NCBI GenBank assembly: GCA_040219235.1
Contig: JAVJSV010000012.1
Span: 829,895 to 893,894 of the forward strand
DNA length: 64,000 nucleotides
Direction of reading: 5' to 3'
Source: Rhodospirillaceae bacterium
Lineage (GTDB): Bacteria > Pseudomonadota > Alphaproteobacteria > Rhodospirillales > Rhodospirillaceae
The notes below the pieces were generated by a model. That model worked only from the letters and a program-made list of their open reading frames with translations, was not told the DNA's origin and did not search any database. Below are positions 7,931 to 17,647 of this stretch, in pieces (within the stretch, counting starts at the first letter, position 1; each line of letters opens with the position of its first letter). The translations under genes were made by a program, and so were the position numbers.

Positions 7931-10900
7931 TTAGGGTGTTCTGTCTGCGGCCTGTTCTTGCGGCAGCATGGGCAGGTTCAACTCTGATACCGCGTCGATA
8001 AAGGCATCCAGGTCAATCTCATCTGAAACAAACCAGGGGGTGCCGCGGTCGTTCAGATAGAGCTTCTGCTGCTCCTCTTGTGTGAAGGGCCTGGAGCCTA
8101 GACGCCCAAACACCGCAATCTGATTGCCCGACTCATCGACACCTCTGTCGCGGTCTAAGCCCTTTGAGAGCGCTGTCGCCGGTTTCGCGGTTGGATACCA
8201 GGCAATAAGTTCGGGTTTGGGGTCTGGGCTGAACCCGTAAAACCCGGGTTGACTGTCGGGTGAGGTTAACTGCACGACCTTCAGTCCGTTCTTTCCGTCG
8301 GCCACGTAGGCAAATAGCGAGGCGTTGGTCGAGCCGACGATAACATCCTGGGCATCCTTAATTTGCCCGTCCGCGGTGAAGGTTTCATAAATTGTTGGTC
8401 TGTCGGGGTGTTCAATGTCAATGATAACCAGGCCATCGCGCCCGGCTGCCACATAAGCAAAGGTGCGCGCCACGTATATGCGGTGTGCCTCTTTCATGGC
8501 TACAGACGCACCCTGCAAGACCTGTGGGGCCTGAGGGTTGGTGACATCAACGACGTGAACGCCGTTTTGATCCGCGACGTAGAGATAGCGGAATTGCAAC
8601 GCGGTCGAGCGTGCACCTTCAAAGGGGATGACGGTTACAAGTTCCGGTTCAAGCGGGCGTTCAAGGTTGACCACTGCAACACCAAAATCACTGCTGATGT
8701 AGGCGAGTTCTCCGGTCAGAGTAATGTGTTGTGCACCGGCCAGTACACCGCCTGGGTTCCACGTCAAGGCGCGTTCCAGGTGATTGTTGCGCGGTTCGCC
8801 GTCTGCCAACGTATCGACATTCACAATAATCAGACCTTCCGATGCATCCGTAACAAAGGCATAGGAATACAGCGGATGAATGGGCTGCTCTTGGTTAACC
8901 TCAATCATCAGGTCCCGCATGGCCGGATCACTGTTCATGCGCGTCGGTGCAATCGGCTGGTTGGTCGGTAAGGCGATGCAGGTCGCGTTCTGGGAGGAGA
9001 CTTCGGTGTCCTGACCCAAGGGGCTGAACGGGGCTGAAATAATGCGTTGAGAAACGCCTTTGTTCGCGATGGAAGCCACATCGTAGACCTTAAGCCCGTC
9101 TGCGCCGCCCGCAGTAAATAGGTATTCACCGCGCAATTGGAGGCAGCCCACTCGGCCGGCACCATGGGTGTAGCTTTCGTAGAGTTTCCGCCCGCGATCT
9201 TGATGATCTTGGAACCAATCCGGGTAGGCGTATTTGTGCAAATAGCTGCCGATGACGGCTTGAGGTTCGTCCCATTCGGTCACGCGCACGGCTTCAATAC
9301 CGCCGTCGCCGCCAATCCATGCGTTATAGCCGACAAAGTTCACGAAGTTTGTGCCGTGCAACAGCAGCTGCGCCATGATCGCATTGTTGTCGTTGTCTTC
9401 CGACAAATGACAGTCAGAGCACGTTTTGGTTTCGGTCTTGCGCACAGTGTGCGGGAAGTGAGGCGCGAAGGCCTGGCTTGAATACCCGGCCGCCGAGATT
9501 GGCGGCTGCTGAATGTATATTTTTTCGCGGTTGATATTGGTTGAGGACAAGATCAGAGCAGACGTCGATCGTATTGGCGCGATGGTGTTGCCCTTGGTTG
9601 TCTGATGAATGCCCAATTGGAACATCTGGTCACGTACGACTTGCGGGTTATAGGTGGCGAAGTTTCGTGTTTCACCGCCCTCGTAGTGATGCCGTTCGGT
9701 TTTCCAGTTGGCTTGAATTGGCAAGTGACATCCGGCACAGGACGTCGTCCAGGATAGATGACAGGTATAGCACTCCATTTCATCGGTATCGTGCGCCCGG
9801 CTTTCCTGCGGCACGCCCAAACCCCAGTCCATTTTCGATGTGTCATTGCTCACCAGTTTCGCCCTGGCCGCCTTGGGGTTGTAAGTGTCGTGGCCGGGAT
9901 TAACCGAGTCTTTGACCAGACTGAGCGTCCATTCTAAATCTGGGTCTAAGGATGACCGTTGAATGAGTTCGCAATCGCGCACCGTTGTTTCTGGCAAATC
10001 GCATTCGGTTCCGCGCCACTCAAATCGTCTTTTTCCATCCATGACCCGCATCAAGCTGAGGTCTGACCCACCGGGCCGCGCAGCCGGTCCAGATGTGCGC
10101 AAAGTTGGGTAGGTATCGGCATCGCCGTGGCAATCGTTGCATCGAATTTCGATGGCGTTTGCGACTTCGCCATGAATGTAGCCGTTGCCATGGGCGTCTT
10201 GGGAAAAATGACAGTCGACGCAATGCATGCCGAGCTCAATATGAATGGATTTCATATGAACAGCCTTTTCCCACTTGTCGGGGTCGTCATGGGCGATCAT
10301 CTCGCCAACATCGTCTAACAGGTTGCCTTTACGGTCCTTCTTAAACACCGCACGAAAATTCCAGCCGTGGCCATGATAATCAGCAAACTGTGTGTTATTA
10401 AGCTCCGGGTTGCGGTCCCATACGGTACGTAAGAAATCAACGTCCCCCCATTTACCGCGGATGGCCGCTTCTTCGGGGTTACGTTCCAATATTTCAAGCA
10501 TTTCGGCGCTTGTCGGATACTGCTGTTCTTCAGGCCACATCGCCGGGGCATCAGCTTCGTAATCCCACATGGTGTAGCCCAGCATGGAATTCACGAAAAT
10601 GTTTGGCTGATGCATATGACAGACCATGCATTGGCTCGTCGGGATGGCACGCGTAAAGGCGTGTTTGATCGGGTGCCCGGATTCTCCTTTGGGAATGACC
10701 GGGTCCACACTCGCGCTTTCGCCCATATGACCATACTTGGCATAGGGGCCAGAGTGATCCGGTTCACGATCATTGGCATAAACCACATGGCACGATGCGC
10801 ATCCGGAGGACCGGTAGTCGCCCGGTTGATCATTCGTGCCCAAAAACCAGGTGAAGGGGTCATTGAGCCGCGTCTTGTGAATGTTGATGACCGGTACCGC

Positions 10901-11776
10901 GATGCGGAGTCCGGTTCCAGGGCCACGGTTAGACTGGCGGATATCAGGACGGCCCGGCTCTTCAAGACGTTGTAAGCTGCCGACCAGTGTTGCGACATTG
11001 GGCAGGCCGATTTCAGGGAAAATATTGAGGATGTTGCGGCCACCGCGTTCAAATACCCGGAAGACATCGCCGGGTGGGATGACCTCCCAGGCAGGTAAGG
11101 GGTAGAGTTGAGGCAGAATCCCTCTTTCTTCTGTCATCCATGGGTCAACCTGACCTGGACTCTTAATGGTCGCAGGATCCCCTTCATGGGTGTAGGCCGC
11201 GCCCAGAATGTAATTTTTATAAGGTAGAATTCCGTTGTTATAGGCGGCACCCCCCCACAGCATGGCGCCTGTGGCCATCAAGCTGCGCTCTGCGGCCTGG
11301 ATGACGGGGAGATGGCATGATCCGCAGGCCGTGCGCGCGACCCGGTAATCTGACGGGTTAATGAAGCGGACGTACTCGGGACTTTCCTTGTTCAGCAACG
11401 TATAAGTGCGTTCGGGGTTGGCGCTATGCGGGTAATGCCAGGTTTCAGGGTAGAGCGGTTGAACATGTGCTTTTTCCTGCGCTGCGCGATAGGCGGGGAC
11501 GCCTTTCATCGCATTTGCAGGCGCCCGGACGCTTGGATCACCACCGTGGCAATCGGCACAGCCAAGCACAACAGCCTCACTTATATGCATTGTCTTCTGA
11601 TCAGAGTCCGTGTGGCAGGTTATGCAACCGGCGCTCATCGCATCAGCTTGATCCCAGGTTTGAAATTGAGGAGCCGGAGGATAATAGGGATAGGTGACAG
11701 AACGCGGCTTCTCTCCATCGGCGGCATGGGCAAATCCGGCGACTATAAGGAAAACGGCTGTGAGACAAAAACGCAT
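7931..11776 (-). CDS. Decahaem cytochrome c with C-terminal LVIVD repeats
   Basis: A 1281-residue exported protein. Signal peptide at residues 1-18 (ends AHA). Ten CXXCH sites at about residues 51, 73, 151, 326, 383, 519, 546, 669, 680 and 786. From about 870 to 1190 come several repeats of the form G-L-x-V-(I/V)-D/N-(V/I) (for example GLVIIDIEHPDRP, GVHVVDVTNPQAP), the LVIVD beta-propeller type usually found in surface or periplasmic proteins. The ATG is 8 bases after the barrel gene's stop. It is the last gene of a seven-gene operon. Likely the periplasmic or surface electron carrier that meets the terminal donor or acceptor; location is inferred. Confidence 0.85.
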   Translation of the reverse strand: MRFCLTAVFLIVAGFAHAADGEKPRSVTYPYYPPAPQFQTWDQADAMSAGCITCHTDSDQKTMHISEAVVLGCADCHGGDPSVRAPANAMKGVPAYRAAQEKAHVQPLYPETWHYPHSANPERTYTLLNKESPEYVRFINPSDYRVARTACGSCHLPVIQAAERSLMATGAMLWGGAAYNNGILPYKNYILGAAYTHEGDPATIKSPGQVDPWMTEERGILPQLYPLPAWEVIPPGDVFRVFERGGRNILNIFPEIGLPNVATLVGSLQRLEEPGRPDIRQSNRGPGTGLRIAVPVINIHKTRLNDPFTWFLGTNDQPGDYRSSGCASCHVVYANDREPDHSGPYAKYGHMGESASVDPVIPKGESGHPIKHAFTRAIPTSQCMVCHMHQPNIFVNSMLGYTMWDYEADAPAMWPEEQQYPTSAEMLEILERNPEEAAIRGKWGDVDFLRTVWDRNPELNNTQFADYHGHGWNFRAVFKKDRKGNLLDDVGEMIAHDDPDKWEKAVHMKSIHIELGMHCVDCHFSQDAHGNGYIHGEVANAIEIRCNDCHGDADTYPTLRTSGPAARPGGSDLSLMRVMDGKRRFEWRGTECDLPETTVRDCELIQRSSLDPDLEWTLSLVKDSVNPGHDTYNPKAARAKLVSNDTSKMDWGLGVPQESRAHDTDEMECYTCHLSWTTSCAGCHLPIQANWKTERHHYEGGETRNFATYNPQVVRDQMFQLGIHQTTKGNTIAPIRSTSALILSSTNINREKIYIQQPPISAAGYSSQAFAPHFPHTVRKTETKTCSDCHLSEDNDNNAIMAQLLLHGTNFVNFVGYNAWIGGDGGIEAVRVTEWDEPQAVIGSYLHKYAYPDWFQDHQDRGRKLYESYTHGAGRVGCLQLRGEYLFTAGGADGLKVYDVASIANKGVSQRIISAPFSPLGQDTEVSSQNATCIALPTNQPIAPTRMNSDPAMRDLMIEVNQEQPIHPLYSYAFVTDASEGLIIVNVDTLADGEPRNNHLERALTWNPGGVLAGAQHITLTGELAYISSDFGVAVVNLERPLEPELVTVIPFEGARSTALQFRYLYVADQNGVHVVDVTNPQAPQVLQGASVAMKEAHRIYVARTFAYVAAGRDGLVIIDIEHPDRPTIYETFTADGQIKDAQDVIVGSTNASLFAYVADGKNGLKVVQLTSPDSQPGFYGFSPDPKPELIAWYPTAKPATALSKGLDRDRGVDESGNQIAVFGRLGSRPFTQEEQQKLYLNDRGTPWFVSDEIDLDAFIDAVSELNLPMLPQEQAADRTP

Positions 11777-11784
11777 ACTTGGCC

Positions 11785-13605
11785 TTAATAAGTGAGTATC
11801 AAATTGAAAAGTACAGAGTAAAATTTGTCGCCGCTGCGGTCGGTCGCAAATAGCTCTTCAAACGCCCCGCCGCCCGACAACATGGCGCCCGACGCTCTCA
11901 GCACGATGTTCTGTGTAAAGTTAGGCCGGTAAAGCAAGGATACGGACGTATCCCAACCAATAGACTTAGAGGTCAGAGGTTGGTTACGCGCGACTTCTAC
12001 GATAGGTGATTCAGCAAAACTGATGTGATTGATGTTGGCAAAGACACGCAGTTCGGGAAGCACATCGAAATCAGCCCCGATGCCAAGCAGCACCGTTCCG
12101 GGGTTAAGAAAATTAGACTGCCCCTGTTCCTTCGAGGACCTTAGCGAGTTGAGGAGCCCGTTACGCCCCGATAACACAACACCGCCACCGCCGATGAGCG
12201 GAACCGGTTGGCGTATCCAATAGCTGGTGTCTGCCCCTGCAAATTGCGGGTTCTCGAAAATGGCATCGAAGCCTTGAGCCTTGTCATCAAAGGGGTCTTT
12301 GTCACCGGAAGCATACAGCCCCTGTGCTCTTAGGCGTATCCAATCAAAATCTATGGACGGTTCAACGGCGACAAACCATGATTCAATGTCCGCTTTCTCT
12401 TCCTCGAAAAAAGATGTGAAGCTGTTGGCTGATATGCTTCCTCTTGCCAGGTAAGCGGCGTGGGTAAGGTTGAAGCGGCCAAAATGGCCATCGCCGTTGA
12501 AGCCGAAGTAGGTCACGTCATAATTAAAGCCGCGTTCGGTTCCGAGAGACGCTGGACGCTCTAAGAATCCGTTTTCGTTAAAATATAGTTCATCGTTACC
12601 TTCGCGGTTACGGTTGTGTGCAACGATTCCCTGCACGGTATAACCCACCACCGGCCAATCCTGGCGGTATACGTTGGCGAAAAGGACATCATCATCGCGG
12701 ATGCGCTGGCCAATATCGTTGAGTCCAGAGTTGGTGTCTTTTTCCAAGCGCCGGAACCAACCAGCATTGTATTGCCAGATATTGTTGTCCCGCGTCCCAA
12801 ACAGGCGGATGCCAAGCTGTTGATCTTGGAAAAGAAAGCCGCGGAAATCGAGTGTCACCGGTTGAATGCCGACTCTGATGGAATCAAAGTCGTACCGGTC
12901 AGAGACGTTACGTATATGATAATCGACAAACGCTTCTTGGAGGGCGATGTGGCCGTCTTCGCGGGTATCCCCTTGGGCCGGGTTGATCAGTAAGGCCCGG
13001 TTTTCGTCAGCCCAGACGTGGTTGTAGTTTAGGACGGGCGTGAGGCGTATCTCCCAATCAGGGGGCTTGAAAGCCGTGTCGCCTTTGATGAAAGACACCG
13101 AAGTAATTAAATTCTGATTGAATATCGTTTGGTCTGTTTGACCGAATAAATCAATTGACCCGGGTCTGGCCCCGCCCTGCGGCCCCACGGGCGTGGGAAT
13201 GCCACGCGGTTCAACGACGGTGTCGGATATGATTAGCAAGTTGACAAACCAGTCATCGAACAGTGGGCGATCCCCTTTAAGGGTGTTCTGGTTGTAGGGG
13301 TCCCACCAGCGTTCATTCACGCCAATCGCTTCCACCAGACGCCACCGGTCTGGCACCGGTATGGTCTCTCGGGGCAAACTGCGTGCTGGCGGGGCAACGG
13401 CTGATGGATCAATTTCAGGGAGCGAGCGCTTTTCTTCTCTGCCCGGGCGACGGCGTTCTTGTGCGAGTTCTTCATTATCCTGAACGACCGGCCCTATGGA
13501 CTCTGGTCCGGCACCGGCCACTTCGGTTTGCGCATTGCCGTCTGCGGCAATGGCTATCAAGCTCAGCAGAAAGCCGCATGTAGATAAGTTTATTTTCCTG
13601 CGCAT
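11785..13605 (-). CDS. Predicted outer-membrane beta-barrel protein
   Basis: A 606-residue protein with a signal peptide (cleavage near NAQ|TE), a Pro-rich linker to about residue 100, then many alternating amphipathic strands rich in Tyr, Phe, Asn and Gly, typical of a large barrel. It ends in FNLILTY, an aromatic C-terminal residue as in barrel assembly signals. Segments such as IRVGIQPVTLDFRGFLFQDQQLGIRLFG resemble porin-like families. It lacks the N-terminal CXXC of MtrB. Overlaps the GlcG-type gene by 16 bases and is followed by the decahaem gene, so a porin-cytochrome pair is plausible. Confidence 0.7.
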   Translation of the reverse strand: MRRKINLSTCGFLLSLIAIAADGNAQTEVAGAGPESIGPVVQDNEELAQERRRPGREEKRSLPEIDPSAVAPPARSLPRETIPVPDRWRLVEAIGVNERWWDPYNQNTLKGDRPLFDDWFVNLLIISDTVVEPRGIPTPVGPQGGARPGSIDLFGQTDQTIFNQNLITSVSFIKGDTAFKPPDWEIRLTPVLNYNHVWADENRALLINPAQGDTREDGHIALQEAFVDYHIRNVSDRYDFDSIRVGIQPVTLDFRGFLFQDQQLGIRLFGTRDNNIWQYNAGWFRRLEKDTNSGLNDIGQRIRDDDVLFANVYRQDWPVVGYTVQGIVAHNRNREGNDELYFNENGFLERPASLGTERGFNYDVTYFGFNGDGHFGRFNLTHAAYLARGSISANSFTSFFEEEKADIESWFVAVEPSIDFDWIRLRAQGLYASGDKDPFDDKAQGFDAIFENPQFAGADTSYWIRQPVPLIGGGGVVLSGRNGLLNSLRSSKEQGQSNFLNPGTVLLGIGADFDVLPELRVFANINHISFAESPIVEVARNQPLTSKSIGWDTSVSLLYRPNFTQNIVLRASGAMLSGGGAFEELFATDRSGDKFYSVLFNLILTY

Positions 13606-15464
13606 ACAGCCTGCTCTCTTGAACCTAGAAACGGAGAAAAGGGACAGTTGACGTAGCGCAGGTTCACACCCCCCACAAACAAAGTGTCAGCACGCTGCTC
13701 GGGCGGCGCATTTCCGACGCCGGTGTTGAGCACTTCTCCGGCATTGTGCAGTCCGAGGAACGAAATCATGTCATCCTGGTCGATGCCGTCGCCAGACACG
13801 CCAATGCCGCCGATGAGAACGCCGTCACGAAAAATGGGAACACTCCCTGGAAAGATCTGTAAACCATTTGCCAGGCGTGTCGGCATTGGACCCGGAGCAG
13901 CCTCAGACTGTGGCAGAGCGGTGCAGCCTTGAGGTGGCGGTGCACTGCCATCAAGCCTAGCAACAATATCTGGCAAAACCAGATCCAATTGTAGTCCGGT
14001 ATTGAACGGGCTCCATACATCAAAAGGCACCGAGAACGGGCCATTGGGATTGCCGTTGATGCCGTCGGGATAGAAGGGGCGCGACAGGTTGCCGCCGGAG
14101 CGGTCGGCAAACGCGATGCCATCCGCCAGCGCCGTCGGCCCAACAAATGACTGCACCGCTTCGACATAGCTGCTTAGAGGTGGCAGCGTTAGAACGCCTG
14201 GCAGAAGTTCTACGGCAGGCACAGCCGATAATTCGGCTGCCGTTGTGGGACGGGACGCAAAAGTTGCGGTCCGGGCTTTTTGCAAAGAAACATCTGTGCC
14301 GAAGATTGGGGCATCAGGGGTGCGCGCAATAGCAAGAATGTTGGCTTCAGAATCAACAATAGAGACAGACACCTGGGCATGGCTTCCCAATGGGCGGCGG
14401 ATTTGTGCGCGTGCTTTGAAGGCGATTTTTAGGGCCTCGGATAACAGTGTCGCCACCTCATCTGACGACAGTCCTCCAGACAGAGGTGCTGGCGCGAGAC
14501 TGTCGCGTGGCGCATAGCGGTTGCCCCCGTTGCCGTCACTCAGCACAAAAACGTCTGAGCCTGGAACGACGATGCCGCTGCTTAACGTAATGCCTGACGC
14601 GTCTGCCCCATATTCAAGGCCAGCCCGGCGACCGGGCGGGGTGTATCCTGCAACAGCGATATAATTTGCCGGGTCTAAAGTTGCTGTTGACCCTTTGGCT
14701 CTTAAGAAGCGGGAATCTATATCTGCATAACGGAACAGTTTGCCTTCAACGGTAATTCGGTGGCCTTTGATATCTTCCGGCGGCTCGAAACCTTGTTGAG
14801 CTGCTATTGCAATCATTTCATCAAGATCGCGGTCAAAGTCACCAACGGATAGATCAAGGCCGTACAGACCGTCCGCAAGTACGCCGACACCTCCGACAAC
14901 CCGGCCATTTTTATACAGCGGCAGGCCCCCGGGGTCTGCAGATAAGCCGAGTGGTGAACGTCGCGGCCCACCTCCTAACGTCTCACCAAAGCGCATCATG
15001 TCAGAGCAGGGCAGTTGACTGAACTGGACGCCAAATAAAGGGCCGCCCGGCTGCCCACGTTCTCCCGGATTGAAGTTTTCTTGGACAATCTGGCTGGCTG
15101 TGCGTGTGGTGAAAGCGTTGCCTGATGACGACAGGTAAGCGCCAGTAATGGCCTTAGAGATGGCAGCTAATGGCGTGATCGGCAGCGTTAACCCCTCGAG
15201 GCCGTTACCTGATGGGATGCCGCGTCCTGAGGAAATAGTGGTTTCCGGCATGGCTGCTGGGTCCATGGCGTAGACACCAAGTACGTTACCCACGCGGTCA
15301 ACGACTGCAATCACTGCATCATCGGCGATGTGGGCCGACGCCTCAGCCACGGCTTGAGATATAATTTGATCAACGTCTGTTTGCGTCAAGAACTGGCCGA
15401 AGGCGAGGCTGCTCGAGAATAAGGAAGCTGCAAAAGAGGTGGCTTGTATAAACCGAAGGATCAT
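13590..15464 (-). CDS. Exported tandem GlcG/HbpS-type (DUF336) haem-binding protein
   Basis: A 624-residue secreted protein. Signal peptide at 1-23 (LAFG|QF). Two copies of the GlcG/HbpS fold: the first from about residue 28 (LTQTDVDQIISQAVAEA, then AVVDRVGNVLGVYAM), the second from about 330 (LSSDEVATLLSEALKIAFKARAQ, then VSIVDSEANILAIARTPDAP). Each has the late segment with a V-G-G-V/I-G-V/I-S/L-G-DG pattern (VVGGVGVLADG and LIGGIGVSGDG). Members bind haem or act in redox sensing. It sits between a small exported protein and the barrel gene, overlapping both neighbours. A double-domain member in a cytochrome operon suggests haem handling or extracytoplasmic structure. Confidence 0.78.
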   Translation of the reverse strand: MILRFIQATSFAASLFSSSLAFGQFLTQTDVDQIISQAVAEASAHIADDAVIAVVDRVGNVLGVYAMDPAAMPETTISSGRGIPSGNGLEGLTLPITPLAAISKAITGAYLSSSGNAFTTRTASQIVQENFNPGERGQPGGPLFGVQFSQLPCSDMMRFGETLGGGPRRSPLGLSADPGGLPLYKNGRVVGGVGVLADGLYGLDLSVGDFDRDLDEMIAIAAQQGFEPPEDIKGHRITVEGKLFRYADIDSRFLRAKGSTATLDPANYIAVAGYTPPGRRAGLEYGADASGITLSSGIVVPGSDVFVLSDGNGGNRYAPRDSLAPAPLSGGLSSDEVATLLSEALKIAFKARAQIRRPLGSHAQVSVSIVDSEANILAIARTPDAPIFGTDVSLQKARTATFASRPTTAAELSAVPAVELLPGVLTLPPLSSYVEAVQSFVGPTALADGIAFADRSGGNLSRPFYPDGINGNPNGPFSVPFDVWSPFNTGLQLDLVLPDIVARLDGSAPPPQGCTALPQSEAAPGPMPTRLANGLQIFPGSVPIFRDGVLIGGIGVSGDGIDQDDMISFLGLHNAGEVLNTGVGNAPPEQRADTLFVGGVNLRYVNCPFSPFLGSREQAVCAGK

Positions 15465-15880
15465 TGATCAATCACCATATAACCGGACTTCAGACGCCCG
15501 TTCTCTAATGTGTATGCGATTGTGAACACGACCGGGAAAAAGCTTAAAGACACGGCCTCATCAATAATCTTAAACGTCAGTGTGCCGTCATCGCTTGCAA
15601 CAAAACCCGCATCAACAAGATCGGACCTGGTCTCACTCCAGGAATGCCACGCTCCGCCCGCCAAGCGGTGGTAGGGTGTATTGTTCTGAAACCGCGCCAT
15701 GACATGGGTTGATACGGGCAAATCTTCTTTAAGGTTGATCGTAATTTGAAGCGGCGAATCTGTTTCCGTCGCTTTTACACGGCCCAGAAAAGTACCATCA
15801 TATGACAGTGTTAAGTTCTCTGCATGTGCAACCTGCGTGCATATCAGGCTAACGCATAGGATGTAAACTAGGCGGCCCAT
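15461..15880 (-). CDS. Small exported protein, function unknown
   Basis: 139 residues with signal peptide (VYILCVSLICTQVAHA|EN) and a predicted beta-rich body. Start at 15880 chosen because its ATG overlaps the TGA of the FHA-decahaem gene by one base (TGATG); a longer form would overlap more and lose the signal peptide. It ends in a 4-base overlap with the GlcG-type gene. No haem motif and no Cys after the signal. I do not recognise the family; co-translation with cytochrome genes suggests an accessory or assembly role. Confidence 0.65.
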   Translation of the reverse strand: MGRLVYILCVSLICTQVAHAENLTLSYDGTFLGRVKATETDSPLQITINLKEDLPVSTHVMARFQNNTPYHRLAGGAWHSWSETRSDLVDAGFVASDDGTLTFKIIDEAVSLSFFPVVFTIAYTLENGRLKSGYMVIDQ

Positions 15881-17640
15881 CAGCGCGACGCACCAATAAG
15901 TGTTTGGATATTGCTTCGCCGTGTGGGAGCGTGACCATCCCACCCTTGGCTTGCGGTGCTCTGCAGGGGTTTTAGGGGCGGCATACCATGGGTGTGAAAA
16001 TCGTGGCAGGTCACACAGGTTGAAGGAACACGGTTTGAAGCAATTTCACCGCCATGACAGCTTTGGCATGTCTCAATAGCGGGCATGAGAACGTCAGATG
16101 AAGTTGTTGATGACTCTACGTCATGGCAGGTGCGACACCCAACATCGCTGTGGCTGCCATGGTCAAAATTAGCCTTCGGGTACCATTGTTCAGTGATGTA
16201 GACCGGTTCTACCGTCCATATCTCCGTTGATGTGTTCTCGACAATTTCATGGCACTCGCTGCACTGTCCCTTGCCAAAGCGGCCATTCAGAATTTCTGCT
16301 GATTTTTCATCAGCCCAATTCCGCGCTGCGGCGCGGTCTTCGTCTTTTAAAGGGCTGCCCGGTAGACGCCTGATGATGATTGGTGCGTCAGGTTCCTCGT
16401 ACCCGCCGCGCAGTGCTGCGGCATTATAAATGTCAGAGACTTGCATGAATAATTCTTCTGGCTGGCCGTGAATTAATTCGCGGCCCTGCAATTGAACGTC
16501 AAAGCTCAAGGTATGGCATTGATGGCAATGACGATCAAAACTGATGGGCAGCATGGACACGTTGCCTTCGTCCGATACATGGCAGTCCCGGCACCCTAAG
16601 TCGATAATACCTCGTTTTGGATGTTGGACGCCGGCCTCTCTAAGGTGGTCTGCATGTGAAAACTTTAGGCCTGAATTTTCCAGTGGTGGTTCAGAGGCGC
16701 CAATGGCTCTCTCGCTTGACATCACATGAAACGCGGCATCGATAATCACCGTGGGCTTGAATTCCGGATGATCGGTACCGAAATCCCGAACGTTTCTTAG
16801 TGTGGTAGAGGTTTCTTGTTCGGTAAGGTTGGCATGGCAGTCCACGCAAAAGCCTTGATCATTGCGGGCAACAGTTTGATTACCTTGATGCTCTTTGTGG
16901 CAACTCTGACATTTGTCGTTTTCAAACGATGCAGTTGGAAAAAGAATAGGGTTGGTATGATGTTCTATGGCCTGATGGCACGCCACACAGGCTGTGTCTT
17001 GAACCGGAACAAAAGGCTTCTCATGGCAGACATCACAACTTTCGCCAAAAAACTTATGCGCGCCCGAGATTGATCCGCTGGTCCAGAATGCTGTGGGTCG
17101 TACCGCCGCATCATAGGTGCTGGCTTGCTCAACATTCACAACAGCTTCGGGCATAAACCAAGACGTGACCATAGGACCGATCAGAAGTGCGACCAGTACT
17201 GTAACGAATGCCGCCCAAGACCATGTTCTTTTGGTAAAGCCAACGGACTCAATCTCAGTTTTTGCTGTCGCTTTCAGGTTCTCTAGTTCGTCCCCGAGTT
17301 GGCTAATAAGCTCAACAGAGACAGTTATATCGGTGTCGTTTTTTTTCGGCTCAACGGTGACCTTAAATGGCCCGATATTGATGTCATCAAGTTCGGTAAT
17401 CTTGGCAATTTCAACGAGGTTGTCATTGATTGATAAGGGGCCGCTATTGAGGGCCTCTATATAAACCGCTTCAGACCGCACCGTAATGCGGGCATGCTCA
17501 AGAAGAACACGCGGGTCCACAAGTTGAACGTCGCATGCTGTGCTGCGTCCAAACAGAATGGACTCACACTCAATCCATTCCTCCCGAACGGCAACATCAC
17601 CGCGGTTTCTTCTCGTAACATGTTTGATAAGAGTCTTCAC
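15880..17640 (-). CDS. FHA domain - membrane anchor - periplasmic decahaem cytochrome c
   Basis: 586 residues from a GTG at 17640; an ATG-like longer start at 17676 would sit inside the preceding gene. Residues 1-100: FHA-like domain with GRSTACDVQL (GR at 31-32) and LEHARI (His 49); the usual Ser before that His is replaced, so phosphothreonine binding may be altered. About 137-160: one membrane helix (WAAFVTVLVALLIGPMVTSWF). After it ten CXXCH motifs (CDVCH, CVACH, CQSCH, CVDCH, CRDCH, CHQCH, CSECH, CRTCH, CQSCH, CVTCH). Topology would put FHA in the cytoplasm and haems in the periplasm. Follows the cytochrome b gene, so likely the quinol- or b-haem-to-periplasm relay. Confidence 0.82.
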   Translation of the reverse strand: MKTLIKHVTRRNRGDVAVREEWIECESILFGRSTACDVQLVDPRVLLEHARITVRSEAVYIEALNSGPLSINDNLVEIAKITELDDINIGPFKVTVEPKKNDTDITVSVELISQLGDELENLKATAKTEIESVGFTKRTWSWAAFVTVLVALLIGPMVTSWFMPEAVVNVEQASTYDAAVRPTAFWTSGSISGAHKFFGESCDVCHEKPFVPVQDTACVACHQAIEHHTNPILFPTASFENDKCQSCHKEHQGNQTVARNDQGFCVDCHANLTEQETSTTLRNVRDFGTDHPEFKPTVIIDAAFHVMSSERAIGASEPPLENSGLKFSHADHLREAGVQHPKRGIIDLGCRDCHVSDEGNVSMLPISFDRHCHQCHTLSFDVQLQGRELIHGQPEELFMQVSDIYNAAALRGGYEEPDAPIIIRRLPGSPLKDEDRAAARNWADEKSAEILNGRFGKGQCSECHEIVENTSTEIWTVEPVYITEQWYPKANFDHGSHSDVGCRTCHDVESSTTSSDVLMPAIETCQSCHGGEIASNRVPSTCVTCHDFHTHGMPPLKPLQSTASQGWDGHAPTRRSNIQTLIGASR

Positions 17641-17647
17641 GAGAGCG

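Noticed and set aside
8363..8971. 202-codon plus-strand frame inside the decahaem gene
   Set aside because: Antisense shadow of a well-supported coding region; no domain features.
10591..11067. 158-codon second minus-strand frame inside the same gene
   Set aside because: Out-of-frame shadow; the main frame carries haem motifs throughout.
11785..13605. MtrB-family call for the barrel
   Set aside because: No N-terminal CXXC and no clear MtrB similarity; only a general outer-membrane barrel is supported.
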